Below, piece after piece: positions 27,072 to 35,678 of a DNA stretch of 51,085 bases. Positions within the stretch are counted from its first letter, which is position 1. Each line of letters opens with the position of its first letter. Made by a program: the position numbers and the translations under genes. Below the pieces are notes generated by a model, which saw only the letters and a list, made by a program, of their open reading frames with translations, searched no databases and was not told the origin of the DNA. This DNA comes from Algoriphagus boritolerans DSM 17298 = JCM 18970. Lineage in GTDB: Bacteria; Bacteroidota; Bacteroidia; Cytophagales; Cyclobacteriaceae. Location: assembly GCF_900108085.1 (NCBI RefSeq), contig NZ_FNVR01000032.1:1-51085 (forward strand), in the 5' to 3' direction.

Positions 27072-27545
27072 TCAGGAAAGGAGATTTTGACGGAGTAAAA
27101 ACTCCAGCTGTTCGTTTGCTTTGAGCAAGGCTTCGGTCAATCTTTCGTTTTCCCTCCTTAAAGCATAGACTTCAAAGGCGTTTTTGATTACAGTTCTGAG
27201 GTAGTCTTCTTCCCAGGGTTTGGTGAGGTAATGGTAAACCTGACCCTTATTGATCGCATCGATTACGGCTTGAATATCAGTATATCCGGTAAGTAAAAGT
27301 CTGATTGGCTTAGGGTACTTCGGGATTATACTTTCCAAAAATTCCACCCCCGTCTTTTCAGGCATGCGTTGATCAGTGATGATGATATCTATTTCCTCTT
27401 TGGCAAGAATTTCCTCTCCCTCTCTGGCCGAAATCGCAAGAAAGATCCTGTAATCCCTTCTGAATGTTGCTTTGAACGCTTGAAGATTGTTCTCTTCATC
27501 GTCTACGTATAGGATTTTGATTTTTTCTTCAGGCTGATTTTCCAT
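27072..27545 (-). CDS. Single-domain response regulator with C-terminal coiled coil
   Basis: 157 residues from the ATG at 27545 (MENQPEEKIKIL). The longer start at 27575 would lie on top of the likely -7 element. Receiver with DDEEN, phospho-acceptor D58 (IIITDQRMP), LLTGYTDIQAVIDAINKG and the KPW motif, then a short coiled coil (~125-157) with no output domain. Its signature is shared with RpfG-type receivers and with the receiver at 32840, to which it is clearly paralogous. It is divergent from the Rv1355c-type gene, so both may belong to one phosphorelay. Confidence 0.85.
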   Translation of the reverse strand: MENQPEEKIKILYVDDEENNLQAFKATFRRDYRIFLAISAREGEEILAKEEIDIIITDQRMPEKTGVEFLESIIPKYPKPIRLLLTGYTDIQAVIDAINKGQVYHYLTKPWEEDYLRTVIKNAFEVYALRRENERLTEALLKANEQLEFLLRQNLLS

Positions 27546-27579
27546 CCAAGGGTACCGCAAAAGGTTGAAATACACTGGC

Positions 27580-27609
27580 CAAATAATCTGTTTTTAACTT
27601 AAAAAACAA
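27580..27609 (-). promoter_or_regulatory. Probable promoter of the single-domain response regulator
   Basis: On the minus strand TTG (27607-27609), a 19-bp spacer and ATTATTTG (27580-27587) resemble the Bacteroidota -33/-7 promoter. The start site would fall near 27573, so the ATG at 27545 is preferred. Confidence 0.45.
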
Positions 27610-27660
27610 GTATTAAATTTCAGCAGATTGATTTGCTTCTGAGGCCTAAGGCTTTTATGA

Positions 27661-27685
27661 CACTATTTTTAAAAAAAAAATAGTG
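27661..27685. promoter_or_regulatory. Perfect inverted repeat in a divergent promoter region
   Basis: CACTATTTTT (27661-27670) and AAAAATAGTG (27676-27685) form a perfect 10-bp inverted repeat around five A residues. It sits between the divergent response regulator and Rv1355c-type gene, six bases before a -33 element. An operator is more likely than a terminator because no transcript obviously ends here. Confidence 0.5.
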
Positions 27686-27690
27686 AATAA

Positions 27691-27720
27691 TTTGACTTTA
27701 GGCAGAAAGAACTAACTTTA
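27691..27720 (+). promoter_or_regulatory. Probable promoter of the Rv1355c-type operon
   Basis: TTTG (27691-27694), an 18-bp spacer and TAACTTTA (27713-27720) match the Bacteroidota TTTG / TAnnTTTG layout. It precedes the ATG at 27748 by 27 bp and follows the perfect inverted repeat. Confidence 0.6.
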
Positions 27721-27747
27721 CCTAGCTTCCTCACCCTAAAGTAAAAC

Positions 27748-30030
27748 ATGCTTACCAGAACAAGGTTTGATCTTAAAGATCAAATCAAGCCTCTAATTTT
27801 CTTTCCGACAAATTCGCTGGATTGGGAAGAAATTCAGGAGTTGCGATCGAGCAATTATGTTCAAACTATAGATGAAATCGATAGTCAGGTTATCGATTTG
27901 ATTAAATCAGATCATCCCGAAAACCAATTTTCCAAAGATGAATTAAATATTAAGGTAGTTGAATTTTTTAAGGATAAAGACAAAGATTTTTTTGGAAACT
28001 GGGTTTATTATCCCTGGAAAAACATACTGGTCCATATTCTTGGTGAAACAGATTTCATACGAATTCGCACGCTTCGCAATAATTACAAAATCACACCCTC
28101 AGAACAAAAGGTACTGGGCCAAAAAAAGGTTGGAATAGTTGGACTATCTGTTGGCCAAAGCATTGCCTTAGCCATGGCTTTGGAAAGGAGCTTTGGGGAA
28201 ATCAGACTTGCTGATTTTGATACCTTGGAGCTAAGTAATATGAATAGGCTAAAGGCAGGAGTCACCAGTCTTGGACTTGAGAAAGTGGTGATTGCGGCCA
28301 GAGAAATCTCTGAAATCGATCCGTATTTGAAAGTGGTGCTTTTCAGAGAAGGGATCAATGAGGATAATCTCGAAGAATTTTTGACCGGAAACGGCAAACT
28401 TGACTTGGTGATAGATGAATGCGATAGTCTTGACATAAAACTATTAGTAAGAGAAAGGGCAAGATGCGAAGGCATCCCGGTGATGATGGATACGTCGGAT
28501 CGGGGAATGCTGGACGTTGAGCGTTTTGACAAAGAGCCCAACAGACCAATATTTCACGGGTTGCTGGAGGGGATTACCAAGTCTGAACTTGCCAATCTGT
28601 CCAATAAAGAGCGCGTAGCCATTGGATTGAAAATTACAGGCTTGGAAACTCTCTCCCCGAGAATGAAAGCCTCTCTGCTGGAAATCGGCACCTCTATCAC
28701 CTCTTGGCCGCAATTGGCTTCTGGTGTTTTCCTGGGAGGAGCTACTGTCGCTCACGTTGGGAGAAGGCTTCTTTTAGGAGATGATGTGCCTTCGGGTAGG
28801 TATTATGTCGATTTGGATGAAATAATCAAAATCGATCAGTTTGAGGAGAAATTGGTTTTACCACGAATTGAAAATGTAGCTTCATTTTCAGATAGATTGA
28901 TCAGTCAAATTCCTGATCATATCCTGCAATCTGGGTATATCCTTTCCCATTCGGAATTGAAGCGGTTACTGTCATTGGCCAACATGGCCCCATCGGGAGG
29001 GAATATTCAGCCGTGGATTTGGGTTTTTGACCGCAAGGGGATCCTCCATCTATTTCATGACCAGCAGCGTAGTCACTCCATGCTGGATTTTAAGGGTACA
29101 GGATCTTTGATCGCATTTGGAGCAGCCTTGGAGAATTTAAGACTGGCAGCAGCTCAGGAAGGGATGGAGATCGAGATGATAGATCATATTCGTGAATTTG
29201 AGGAAGAGTTGATCTGCTCGGTTCGGTTTGTCGCAAAATACAAAGCCCGGATACAAGTGCCTTACTTTGAGCTCGTGGATGGAATTTCCTTGCGTTGTAC
29301 CAATAGGAAAAATACGGTCAGACAGCTTCTGGACAAATCAAAACTGGAAGAATTGCAGGTTTTTGCTTTGAATGAAGGCTTTAAAATCAAGCTGACGGAA
29401 GCTTACAACGATCTGGAAAACCTGGCCGAAATAGTAGGAGGAATGGACCGGATGCGATTTTTCCATGAGGAAGGCTTGCTGGATTTCATCAAAGAAGTCC
29501 GGTGGACGGAGAAGGATGCCCAAGAAACCAAAGATGGAATAGATGTAGCTACCCTTGAATTAGCAGGTACCGAAAAAGCTGCCTTGGGCTTGCTGAAAGA
29601 CCCTAGAACTATGAGGTTTTTCAGAAAATTTTTGATGGGCTATGGCCTAACCAAGATTTCTAAAGATACGATAACCAAGTCATCCGCAATCATGCTGCTT
29701 CAAGGGGATTCATTTACTCCTAAAACCTACCTCGAAGGCGGGAAAGTACTCCAACGAATCTGGATCAAAGCAAATATGCTGGGGATAAGTTTTCAACCCG
29801 TGACAGCCATGCTGTTTATCTTTCAAAAAGTCCTCCAAGAGAGAAATCACGGATTTTCATTGGATGAAGTAAGAGAAATTGAAAAATTAAAGTTAAAATT
29901 TGACAAAATATTTAAAAGGGAAGGGGATTGCGATCACTTGGATTTGTTTATGTTTCGATTAAATGTGGCTGGAGAGCCTACCGTTAGAGCATTTCGTCGT
30001 GACGTGCAAGACACCTTAATTCAGCTTTAA
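27748..30030 (+). CDS. Rv1355c family protein: ThiF/E1-like domain fused to nitroreductase-like domain
   Basis: 760 residues in two recognisable parts. Residues ~100-360 form an E1/ThiF/MoeB-type Rossmann adenylation domain (VGIVGLSVGQSIALAMALE, then LADFDTLELSNMNRL), as in ubiquitin-activating-like enzymes. Residues ~390-740 are nitroreductase-like with ANMAPSGGNIQPW near 410 and SLRCTNRKN, the usual FMN-contact segments. The combination is the Rv1355c family. Reactions are not established; adenylation of a carboxylate and flavin-dependent redox chemistry are plausible. It is followed at 2 bp by an acyltransferase-like gene and then a sensor kinase, so it may make or modify a small molecule. 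Confidence 0.82.
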   Translation: MLTRTRFDLKDQIKPLIFFPTNSLDWEEIQELRSSNYVQTIDEIDSQVIDLIKSDHPENQFSKDELNIKVVEFFKDKDKDFFGNWVYYPWKNILVHILGETDFIRIRTLRNNYKITPSEQKVLGQKKVGIVGLSVGQSIALAMALERSFGEIRLADFDTLELSNMNRLKAGVTSLGLEKVVIAAREISEIDPYLKVVLFREGINEDNLEEFLTGNGKLDLVIDECDSLDIKLLVRERARCEGIPVMMDTSDRGMLDVERFDKEPNRPIFHGLLEGITKSELANLSNKERVAIGLKITGLETLSPRMKASLLEIGTSITSWPQLASGVFLGGATVAHVGRRLLLGDDVPSGRYYVDLDEIIKIDQFEEKLVLPRIENVASFSDRLISQIPDHILQSGYILSHSELKRLLSLANMAPSGGNIQPWIWVFDRKGILHLFHDQQRSHSMLDFKGTGSLIAFGAALENLRLAAAQEGMEIEMIDHIREFEEELICSVRFVAKYKARIQVPYFELVDGISLRCTNRKNTVRQLLDKSKLEELQVFALNEGFKIKLTEAYNDLENLAEIVGGMDRMRFFHEEGLLDFIKEVRWTEKDAQETKDGIDVATLELAGTEKAALGLLKDPRTMRFFRKFLMGYGLTKISKDTITKSSAIMLLQGDSFTPKTYLEGGKVLQRIWIKANMLGISFQPVTAMLFIFQKVLQERNHGFSLDEVREIEKLKLKFDKIFKREGDCDHLDLFMFRLNVAGEPTVRAFRRDVQDTLIQL

Positions 30031-30031
30031 A

Positions 30032-30739
30032 ATGTTTACTTTCAACGCTTTCAGAGCAATAGATGAACCCGAGATTTGCCAGCAATTCATAGAGGGGCAT
30101 ATTAATGTCCTAAAAGAATATGGGGTCACTAAGGTTACATCATCAAATAATGAATGGATACATAACCCTTATGTTTTTGTAGTCACTGTTCATGAAAACC
30201 TAACCGACAGGGTGGTTAGTGGACTTAGAATTCATATTTCTAACCAAAACTATCCACTACCTCTAGAAAGTGCTATTTCTCAAGTGGATGACAGAATAAG
30301 TGATTTAATTACGAGATACCGAGATACAGGGACAGGTGAGATTGGTGGGTTGTGGAATAGTAGAGCCATTTCAGGATATGGAATTGGAGCATTATTCTTA
30401 TCAAGAACCTCATTGGTAATTGCTGCTCAGCTAAATGTTCAAAGTTTATTTGCATTATGCGCTGAGTATACTTTAAAACCAACGCTTCAAAAGGGTTTTG
30501 AAATAGAAGAAGGCATTGGGAACAAAGGAACTTTTTTTTATCCGAAACTAGATTTAGTTGCAACTTTAGCAGTTTTAAAAGACGTAAAAAATTTACCACT
30601 AGCAGTAAAAGAAGAAAGAGATTATATTTTTGATTTGCGAGAAAAATTACAATGTGAACGAACTGAGCAAACTCCCAAAGGACCAATTGATATAAAGTAT
30701 AACTTAAAAATAAAAAATCCTAATTGGAGAAAATCATGA
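30032..30739 (+). CDS. Putative GNAT/LuxI-like acyltransferase, AT-rich
   Basis: 235 residues, no membrane segment. I cannot name the family with confidence. The pattern VVSGLRIHI, PLPLESAI, then EIGGLWNSRAISGYGIGALFLSRTSL and a following helix (ALCAEYTLKPTLQKGF) follows the GNAT-type fold of LuxI/FeeM autoinducer and N-acyl-amino-acid synthases, which have a conserved Arg, acidic residue and ExxR-like segment at these places. It would then transfer an acyl group from acyl-ACP or CoA. Base composition and codons are much more AT-rich than in the gene before it. Its stop overlaps the kinase start. Confidence 0.6.
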   Translation: MFTFNAFRAIDEPEICQQFIEGHINVLKEYGVTKVTSSNNEWIHNPYVFVVTVHENLTDRVVSGLRIHISNQNYPLPLESAISQVDDRISDLITRYRDTGTGEIGGLWNSRAISGYGIGALFLSRTSLVIAAQLNVQSLFALCAEYTLKPTLQKGFEIEEGIGNKGTFFYPKLDLVATLAVLKDVKNLPLAVKEERDYIFDLREKLQCERTEQTPKGPIDIKYNLKIKNPNWRKS

Positions 30740-32847
30740 TGATTTTTATTAATGTATTCATTTTTGTGGGTTTTCTTGCTAATCCAGTGATAATTGATTC
30801 AAATAGCAAAATAATCAATAAATATGATTTTTTAATTCAGCGTGATAATTTGGATCTTGATATCAATGATGTTTTAGATTCTAAGGAATTCGTTACTTTG
30901 AATAATGAGAATCTAAATTTTGGAATTAATGATGATATTATTTGGCTTAGATATTTGGTTAAAAATGTTACTCGTGAACATGAAAAATACCTTTTTATAA
31001 ATAATCCATCTCTGGATAATATTGAATTATATATTGTTAAAGGTGGAAATGTAATTCAAACCAGTAAAGGAGGAAGGTTAGATGATTTTAGTGAGAGGGT
31101 AATTCGTTCAAAATCAATAATTTTTAAAATTGATCTTCCGCATGGAGAAAATATTGAGATTTATTTAAAAGTGAAAAGTATTAACAAAACCATAATTACT
31201 GCTTCTATCAATGATATTCATACAATTGAACGTTTGATAAATAGAGAGAATATAATATTTGGAATTTTTACTGGTGTTATTGTAGGGTTGTTTTTTTATA
31301 ATCTATTTTTATATTTCTCCGTCAAAGATAAAATTTATTTAATTTATGTTATTCACACTATTTTGGTTTGGTTTGCTCAGTCTTCCATATTGGGATATAC
31401 TATTGAATTGATTTGGCCTGAATCTGAATGGTTGAAGTTAAAGGCAGGAGTTATTTTCTCTTCACTGGTTAGTTTGGTTGGTATTTGGTTTTTGCGACAA
31501 TTTTTATCAACAAAACATTTTGTTCCAAAGCTTGATAAAGGGTTTTATTTTATTTTTATAGTTTATGGTTTTATCTTATTGAATGCATTTTTCTTTTCAA
31601 TAACTTTAAGTTATCAAGTTCTTCTAGGCACGCAATCAATAGTTGTGTTATATGTGCTATTGGTAGCTCTTTCAGTTCTTAAATTGGGTTATAGTCCAGC
31701 GAGGTATTACCTATTGGCTTGGACTGTTTTTATGATCGGCATTTTCCTTTTTGTATTCAGTGAAATGGGAATTATTCCTACCAATAATCTGACGGCTTAT
31801 ATCATGCCATTAGGATCAGCTTTGGAAGTGGTTTTACTTTCTTTTGCTTTAGCGGATAAAATAAATATCCTCAAGAAAGAAAAAGAGGAAGAGCAGGCGG
31901 CAAAGCTTCTCATTCTTCACGAAAATGAGGAGCTTATCCGACAACAGAATACCATGCTTGAGCAAAAAGTCAGAATGAGGACTGATGAGTTGGAGCATGC
32001 CTTGAGATCACTTCAAAACACCCAAAGCCAACTCGTTAATCAGGAAAAAATGGCTTCTTTGGGTCAATTGACTGCCGGTATCGCCCATGAAATCAATAAC
32101 CCAATCAACTTTGTAAGTTCGAACATTACTCCCCTCAAACGTGACATCAAGGATATCATGGAAGTCATCGAATTCTACCGAAATTCAGGGGAAAGGGAGT
32201 TTTCTGAAGGCACCAAGAAAGAAGCCAAACAGCTAGAAGAAGATCTGGAATTGGACTATGTACTTGATGAGGTGGAGCAACTCCTGAAAGGCATGGACGA
32301 CGGGGCGAAAAGAACCGTTGAAATTGTAAAGGGTCTTCGGATTTTCTCCAGAGTAGACGAACAGGACATTAAAAAAGTGGACCTGCATGACGGGATCAAC
32401 AGTACCTTCATTTTGCTCAACAGTACCATTCCCGGCAAAATCAGGATTATCAGGGAATTTGGTGAGCTGCCTTTAGTCGAGTGTCTCGCCGGAAAAATCA
32501 ATCAGGTGTTTATGAATATTCTGAATAATGCAGTTCAAGCTTTGTCGGATCATTTGGATACGATTGCTGACCCTAAAATTACTGTTCGTACAAAGGCCTT
32601 CGCCGATCACGTGGTTGTAGAAATAGAAGACAATGGTCCCGGAATGCCTGAAAAAGTGAAACAGCGAATTTTTGAACCTTTTTTCACAACAAAGCCCGTT
32701 GGGAAAGGTACAGGTTTGGGACTTTCCATAGTTTATTCTATTATTGAAAATCACAACGGATCCCTGGAGGTTAATACGGAGGAAGGTCAGGGCACAACTT
32801 TTATCATTTCACTTCCTATTTATCAAAATGCCCCAAACTATGAGTGA
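30736..32847 (+). CDS. 7TMR-DISM sensor histidine kinase
   Basis: 703 residues from the ATG at 30736, preceded by GGAG and overlapping the upstream stop as ATGA. Order: signal sequence (~1-20), extracytoplasmic 7TMR-DISMED2 ligand-binding domain (~25-160), seven membrane helices (~172-375), coiled coil (~380-430), HisKA with the phospho-acceptor H451 (GIAHEINNP), and HATPase with NILNNAVQAL (N box), VEIEDNGPGMP (G1) and GKGTGLGLSIVYS (G2). It should sense an extracellular ligand and phosphorylate a receiver such as the next gene's. The first ~1.1 kb of the gene is very AT-rich while the kinase half has normal composition. Confidence 0.9.
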   Translation: MMIFINVFIFVGFLANPVIIDSNSKIINKYDFLIQRDNLDLDINDVLDSKEFVTLNNENLNFGINDDIIWLRYLVKNVTREHEKYLFINNPSLDNIELYIVKGGNVIQTSKGGRLDDFSERVIRSKSIIFKIDLPHGENIEIYLKVKSINKTIITASINDIHTIERLINRENIIFGIFTGVIVGLFFYNLFLYFSVKDKIYLIYVIHTILVWFAQSSILGYTIELIWPESEWLKLKAGVIFSSLVSLVGIWFLRQFLSTKHFVPKLDKGFYFIFIVYGFILLNAFFFSITLSYQVLLGTQSIVVLYVLLVALSVLKLGYSPARYYLLAWTVFMIGIFLFVFSEMGIIPTNNLTAYIMPLGSALEVVLLSFALADKINILKKEKEEEQAAKLLILHENEELIRQQNTMLEQKVRMRTDELEHALRSLQNTQSQLVNQEKMASLGQLTAGIAHEINNPINFVSSNITPLKRDIKDIMEVIEFYRNSGEREFSEGTKKEAKQLEEDLELDYVLDEVEQLLKGMDDGAKRTVEIVKGLRIFSRVDEQDIKKVDLHDGINSTFILLNSTIPGKIRIIREFGELPLVECLAGKINQVFMNILNNAVQALSDHLDTIADPKITVRTKAFADHVVVEIEDNGPGMPEKVKQRIFEPFFTTKPVGKGTGLGLSIVYSIIENHNGSLEVNTEEGQGTTFIISLPIYQNAPNYE

Positions 32848-33937
32848 TAAAATTCATGTGCTCTATATCGATGATGAGGATAATAACCTAAAGTCATTCC
32901 GAGCAAGCTTGCGAAAGGACTTCAAGATTTTTACAGCCATAGATGCTGAGGAAGGTCTTCGAATCGCCAAAGAAGAAGAAATTCATGTGGTCATCGCCGA
33001 TCAGCGAATGCCAGGATTGACAGGTACGGAATTTTTCGAACAAATGATCAAAATCAATCCGGATCCGATCCGGATTCTTCTGACCGGTTATTCAGATATC
33101 GCCAGTGTCATTGATGCCATCAATAAGGGGGAAGTCTATCGCTTCATTGATAAGCCTTGGAATATCGAGCAGATCAAAAATTCCATCAAAAACGCCGCGG
33201 ATATCTTTTTTATGAGAAGAGAGCTGAAGGAAAAGACCATTAAACTTCAAAAGCTCCACTCTGAAATGAACCAATTCGTCTACAGCTTATCCCATGAATT
33301 GAGAGGGCCATTGATGAGTATTTCGGGAATTTCCAAACTTGCCAAATTGGAAATAAGTGATCCCAATGCCCTGGAGTATTTCGAAATGATCGATACAGCT
33401 ACAGGCAAATTGGATGATTTCATCTACAAGATGCTGGACTTTTACCGATCTACTAAGATTGATCACAAGATCACAGAAATACACTTTCAGGAAATCGTAA
33501 ACCAGCAAATGGAAGCCTATCGCGAGAAGTTTGATCTGACACATTTTAAGGTGGATGTACAGGTCAATCAACAAATCCCGTTTTTCTGTGACGAAGCTAA
33601 AATCCGGGTTATTCTTAATAACCTTTTCAGCAATGCTGTCCAGTTTCAAAAAGAGCATGGCGGACAAAAATGGATTAGCCTTACTATAGATGTGGTTGAA
33701 GAAAATGCCATCATCGCTGTTGAAGATAATGGGATCGGAATCGAGGAACGATACCGAGCGGAGGTATTCAATCTTTTCGCCAGAGCAACACAAAAGAATG
33801 TCGGAACAGGATTGGGGCTGTACATGGTGAAGGAAGCTGTAGAACAGATGGGAGGTAAAATTGATTTGGAATCAGAAGTCAACGAAGGCACGACAATTAC
33901 GGTCACCCTTCCCTCTTTGAATAAAGGAGAATTTTAG
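32840..33937 (+). CDS. Hybrid protein with N-terminal receiver and C-terminal histidine kinase
   Basis: 365 residues from the ATG at 32840 (MSDKIHVLY), which overlaps the kinase stop by 8 bp; the ATG at 32828 (MPQTM) is an alternative. Receiver: DDEDN, phospho-acceptor D54 (VVIADQRMPG), TGYSDIASVIDAINKG, KPW. Then HisKA with H152 (YSLSHELRGPL) and HATPase with NNLFSNAVQF, VEDNGIGIEE and GTGLGLYMV. It is soluble, so it is likely a relay step downstream of the DISM kinase rather than a sensor by itself. The receiver is a close paralogue of the one at 27072. Confidence 0.88.
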   Translation: MSDKIHVLYIDDEDNNLKSFRASLRKDFKIFTAIDAEEGLRIAKEEEIHVVIADQRMPGLTGTEFFEQMIKINPDPIRILLTGYSDIASVIDAINKGEVYRFIDKPWNIEQIKNSIKNAADIFFMRRELKEKTIKLQKLHSEMNQFVYSLSHELRGPLMSISGISKLAKLEISDPNALEYFEMIDTATGKLDDFIYKMLDFYRSTKIDHKITEIHFQEIVNQQMEAYREKFDLTHFKVDVQVNQQIPFFCDEAKIRVILNNLFSNAVQFQKEHGGQKWISLTIDVVEENAIIAVEDNGIGIEERYRAEVFNLFARATQKNVGTGLGLYMVKEAVEQMGGKIDLESEVNEGTTITVTLPSLNKGEF

Positions 33938-34008
33938 GAGCGAAAAGTTGTCCCGGGATTGTATCTTTACGCCGGCAAAAAGCCATTTTTTAACAAAATT
34001 CAAAAAAT

Positions 34009-34548
34009 ATGATTAATCCTTGGCATGACGTCAACATTGGAAAAGACGCCCCCGAATTTGTAATGGGAGTAATTGAAATCCCTAAAGGATCGAAGGGAAA
34101 GTATGAACTCGACAAAAAAACAGGCATGTTGATGCTGGATCGAGTTTTATTCTCTGCTGTCCACTATCCGGCTAACTATGGTTTTATTCCGCAGACTTTT
34201 TGCGAAGATCATGACCCGCTGGATATCTTGATTATTTCCCAGATCGATATTCCTTCCATGACTTTGGTTTGGGCCAAAGTAATTGGTGTCATGCGAATGA
34301 TAGACGGTGGCGAAGCAGATGACAAGATCATTGCCGTAGCTGCAGGTGATCAGTCCGTCAACTATATCAATGATATCGACGAACTTCCACCTCATTTGAT
34401 GAAGGAAGTTCACAGATTCTTTGAAGACTACAAAAAACTGGAAAATAAAGAAGTAAAAGTGGAGGACTTTCTTGGAAAAGAAGACACAATGCGAATTATC
34501 CGAGAAAGTGTCGAGCTTTACGATAAGAATTTCAGAACCAAAAAATAA
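34009..34548 (+). CDS. ppa: Inorganic pyrophosphatase, family I
   Basis: 179 residues. Family I signature [23 protein letters not shown] with the metal-binding Asp residues; hydrolyses pyrophosphate to phosphate and drives biosynthesis. Length is typical of soluble bacterial enzymes. A -7-like TATCTTTA lies at 33962. A strong terminator follows at once. Confidence 0.94.
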   Translation: MINPWHDVNIGKDAPEFVMGVIEIPKGSKGKYELDKKTGMLMLDRVLFSAVHYPANYGFIPQTFCEDHDPLDILIISQIDIPSMTLVWAKVIGVMRMIDGGEADDKIIAVAAGDQSVNYINDIDELPPHLMKEVHRFFEDYKKLENKEVKVEDFLGKEDTMRIIRESVELYDKNFRTKK

Positions 34549-34551
34549 ATC

Positions 34552-34579
34552 AAAGCCTGAATTTTCAGGCTTTTTTATT
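34552..34579. terminator. Rho-independent terminator after ppa, overlapping the convergent gene
   Basis: AAAGCCTGA (34552-34560) and TCAGGCTTT (34565-34573) form a 9-bp perfect stem with a 4-base loop and a T run. The right arm contains the stop codon and last codons of the minus-strand gene at 34565, so the same hairpin may terminate both genes. Confidence 0.88.
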
Positions 34580-35023
34580 TTTGATCATTTGCCTTGCTGC
34601 TTTTTTCTTCAGGTAATTCACCAAATCAGCGTAAGATTCATGCTCGTGATTGGATACCGATATTGAATTTTTATCCGTAAAAGCAATGGTTACCTGCCTG
34701 AATTCCTTTTTATTGGCAAGAATGACTTCTTCTTCCCAAAGCATAATTTCATTCACAGGGTAAACTTTGGTCATGCCTTTTAATGGCAGTTTGACGACTA
34801 GCTGGTCCTTAACCACACTGATAAATCGCCAACCCGCCATCATCTTGACCAAAAGCATCAGCATCACCAATGTAATTAGAGAGCAGGCCAACAGGTAAAA
34901 CCATAACGCGAAGCTCCCCTTGTATGCAAAATCACGCAGCAAAAGGATCAAACCAATCAGCAACACCAGCAAAATCAAACTTAAGGAGATGTAGGTGGAT
35001 ATTTTTGGCTTAATGGCTACCAT
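34565..35023 (-). CDS. Small membrane protein, PH-like, function unknown
   Basis: 152 residues from the ATG at 35023 (MVAIKPKIS), overlapping the upstream gene by 14 bp; a longer start at 35059 would overlap it by 50. Two membrane helices (~10-30 and ~40-62) and a C-terminal ~85-residue beta-rich domain (FISVVKDQLVVKLPLKGMTKVYPVNEI) that looks like a bacterial PH-type domain. Ends with a lysine-rich tail. The role is unknown; it follows the ACP phosphodiesterase gene. Confidence 0.68.
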   Translation of the reverse strand: MVAIKPKISTYISLSLILLVLLIGLILLLRDFAYKGSFALWFYLLACSLITLVMLMLLVKMMAGWRFISVVKDQLVVKLPLKGMTKVYPVNEIMLWEEEVILANKKEFRQVTIAFTDKNSISVSNHEHESYADLVNYLKKKAARQMIKNKKA

Positions 35024-35615
35024 GAATTTGCTGTAGTTGGATGAGTTTAGCTCGGGCAAAAGTCTCCAATTCCTTGAAAAAAGCGAAGAAAATCAATTCA
35101 AATTCCGCTTCTTTTTCAAGAAGAACCTCCGGGGCTTCATTCATTTTGGAATCAAAAGTGGTCCTACGGGTCAGTCCAGTCAGTGCTTTTTGGATTCCTT
35201 CGATTTCTCTGTAATGATATAACCAGTTTTGACTTTTCATCCAATAAAACATCTCCTTGAAAGATTCCGGAAGTAGGTCAGAATGAGATTCAAGCGTGTT
35301 ATAAGTCTGATTTACAAAATCTTCCAGAGGGATATTGGAAAATTTTTCCCAATTTTTTCCCAAAAAATAATCAAAGAAAATATCTGTAATCACAGTGGAA
35401 TAATGTCTAAATCTCGGTCTCAGGTAAGATTGTCCGGCTCTAACCAATGGATGAGAGTCTGTAAATGCGTCTATTTCTCGGTGAAGTAATATCCCTGTAA
35501 AAATTTCGTCATGATACCGATTTAATTCTTTCCCTTTGATAAAATCGGCAACAAAATTGCCTATTAGGATGCCTTCTCGGTCAAAGGAAAGATAAGCGTG
35601 CGCCAGAAAGTTCAT
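35010..35615 (-). CDS. acpH: Acyl carrier protein phosphodiesterase
   Basis: 201 residues. Begins MNFLAHAYLS and has GNFVADFIKG, the AcpH signature; the HD-like metal residues lie in HREIDAFTDSHP and in DIFFDYFLGKNW. It removes the 4'-phosphopantetheine arm from ACP. Divergent from the helicase at 35679 and leads the small membrane protein gene. Confidence 0.9.
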   Translation of the reverse strand: MNFLAHAYLSFDREGILIGNFVADFIKGKELNRYHDEIFTGILLHREIDAFTDSHPLVRAGQSYLRPRFRHYSTVITDIFFDYFLGKNWEKFSNIPLEDFVNQTYNTLESHSDLLPESFKEMFYWMKSQNWLYHYREIEGIQKALTGLTRRTTFDSKMNEAPEVLLEKEAEFELIFFAFFKELETFARAKLIQLQQIHGSH

Positions 35616-35678
35616 GTTTTAAATTTGATGGATAAACCCTATCACGTTTGCCTTGTTAATATTCTAAAGTAAGAATTG

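Noticed and set aside
27546..27575. Longer N-terminus for the minus-strand response regulator
   Set aside because: Its start would coincide with the predicted transcription start and the extra residues are unrelated to receivers.
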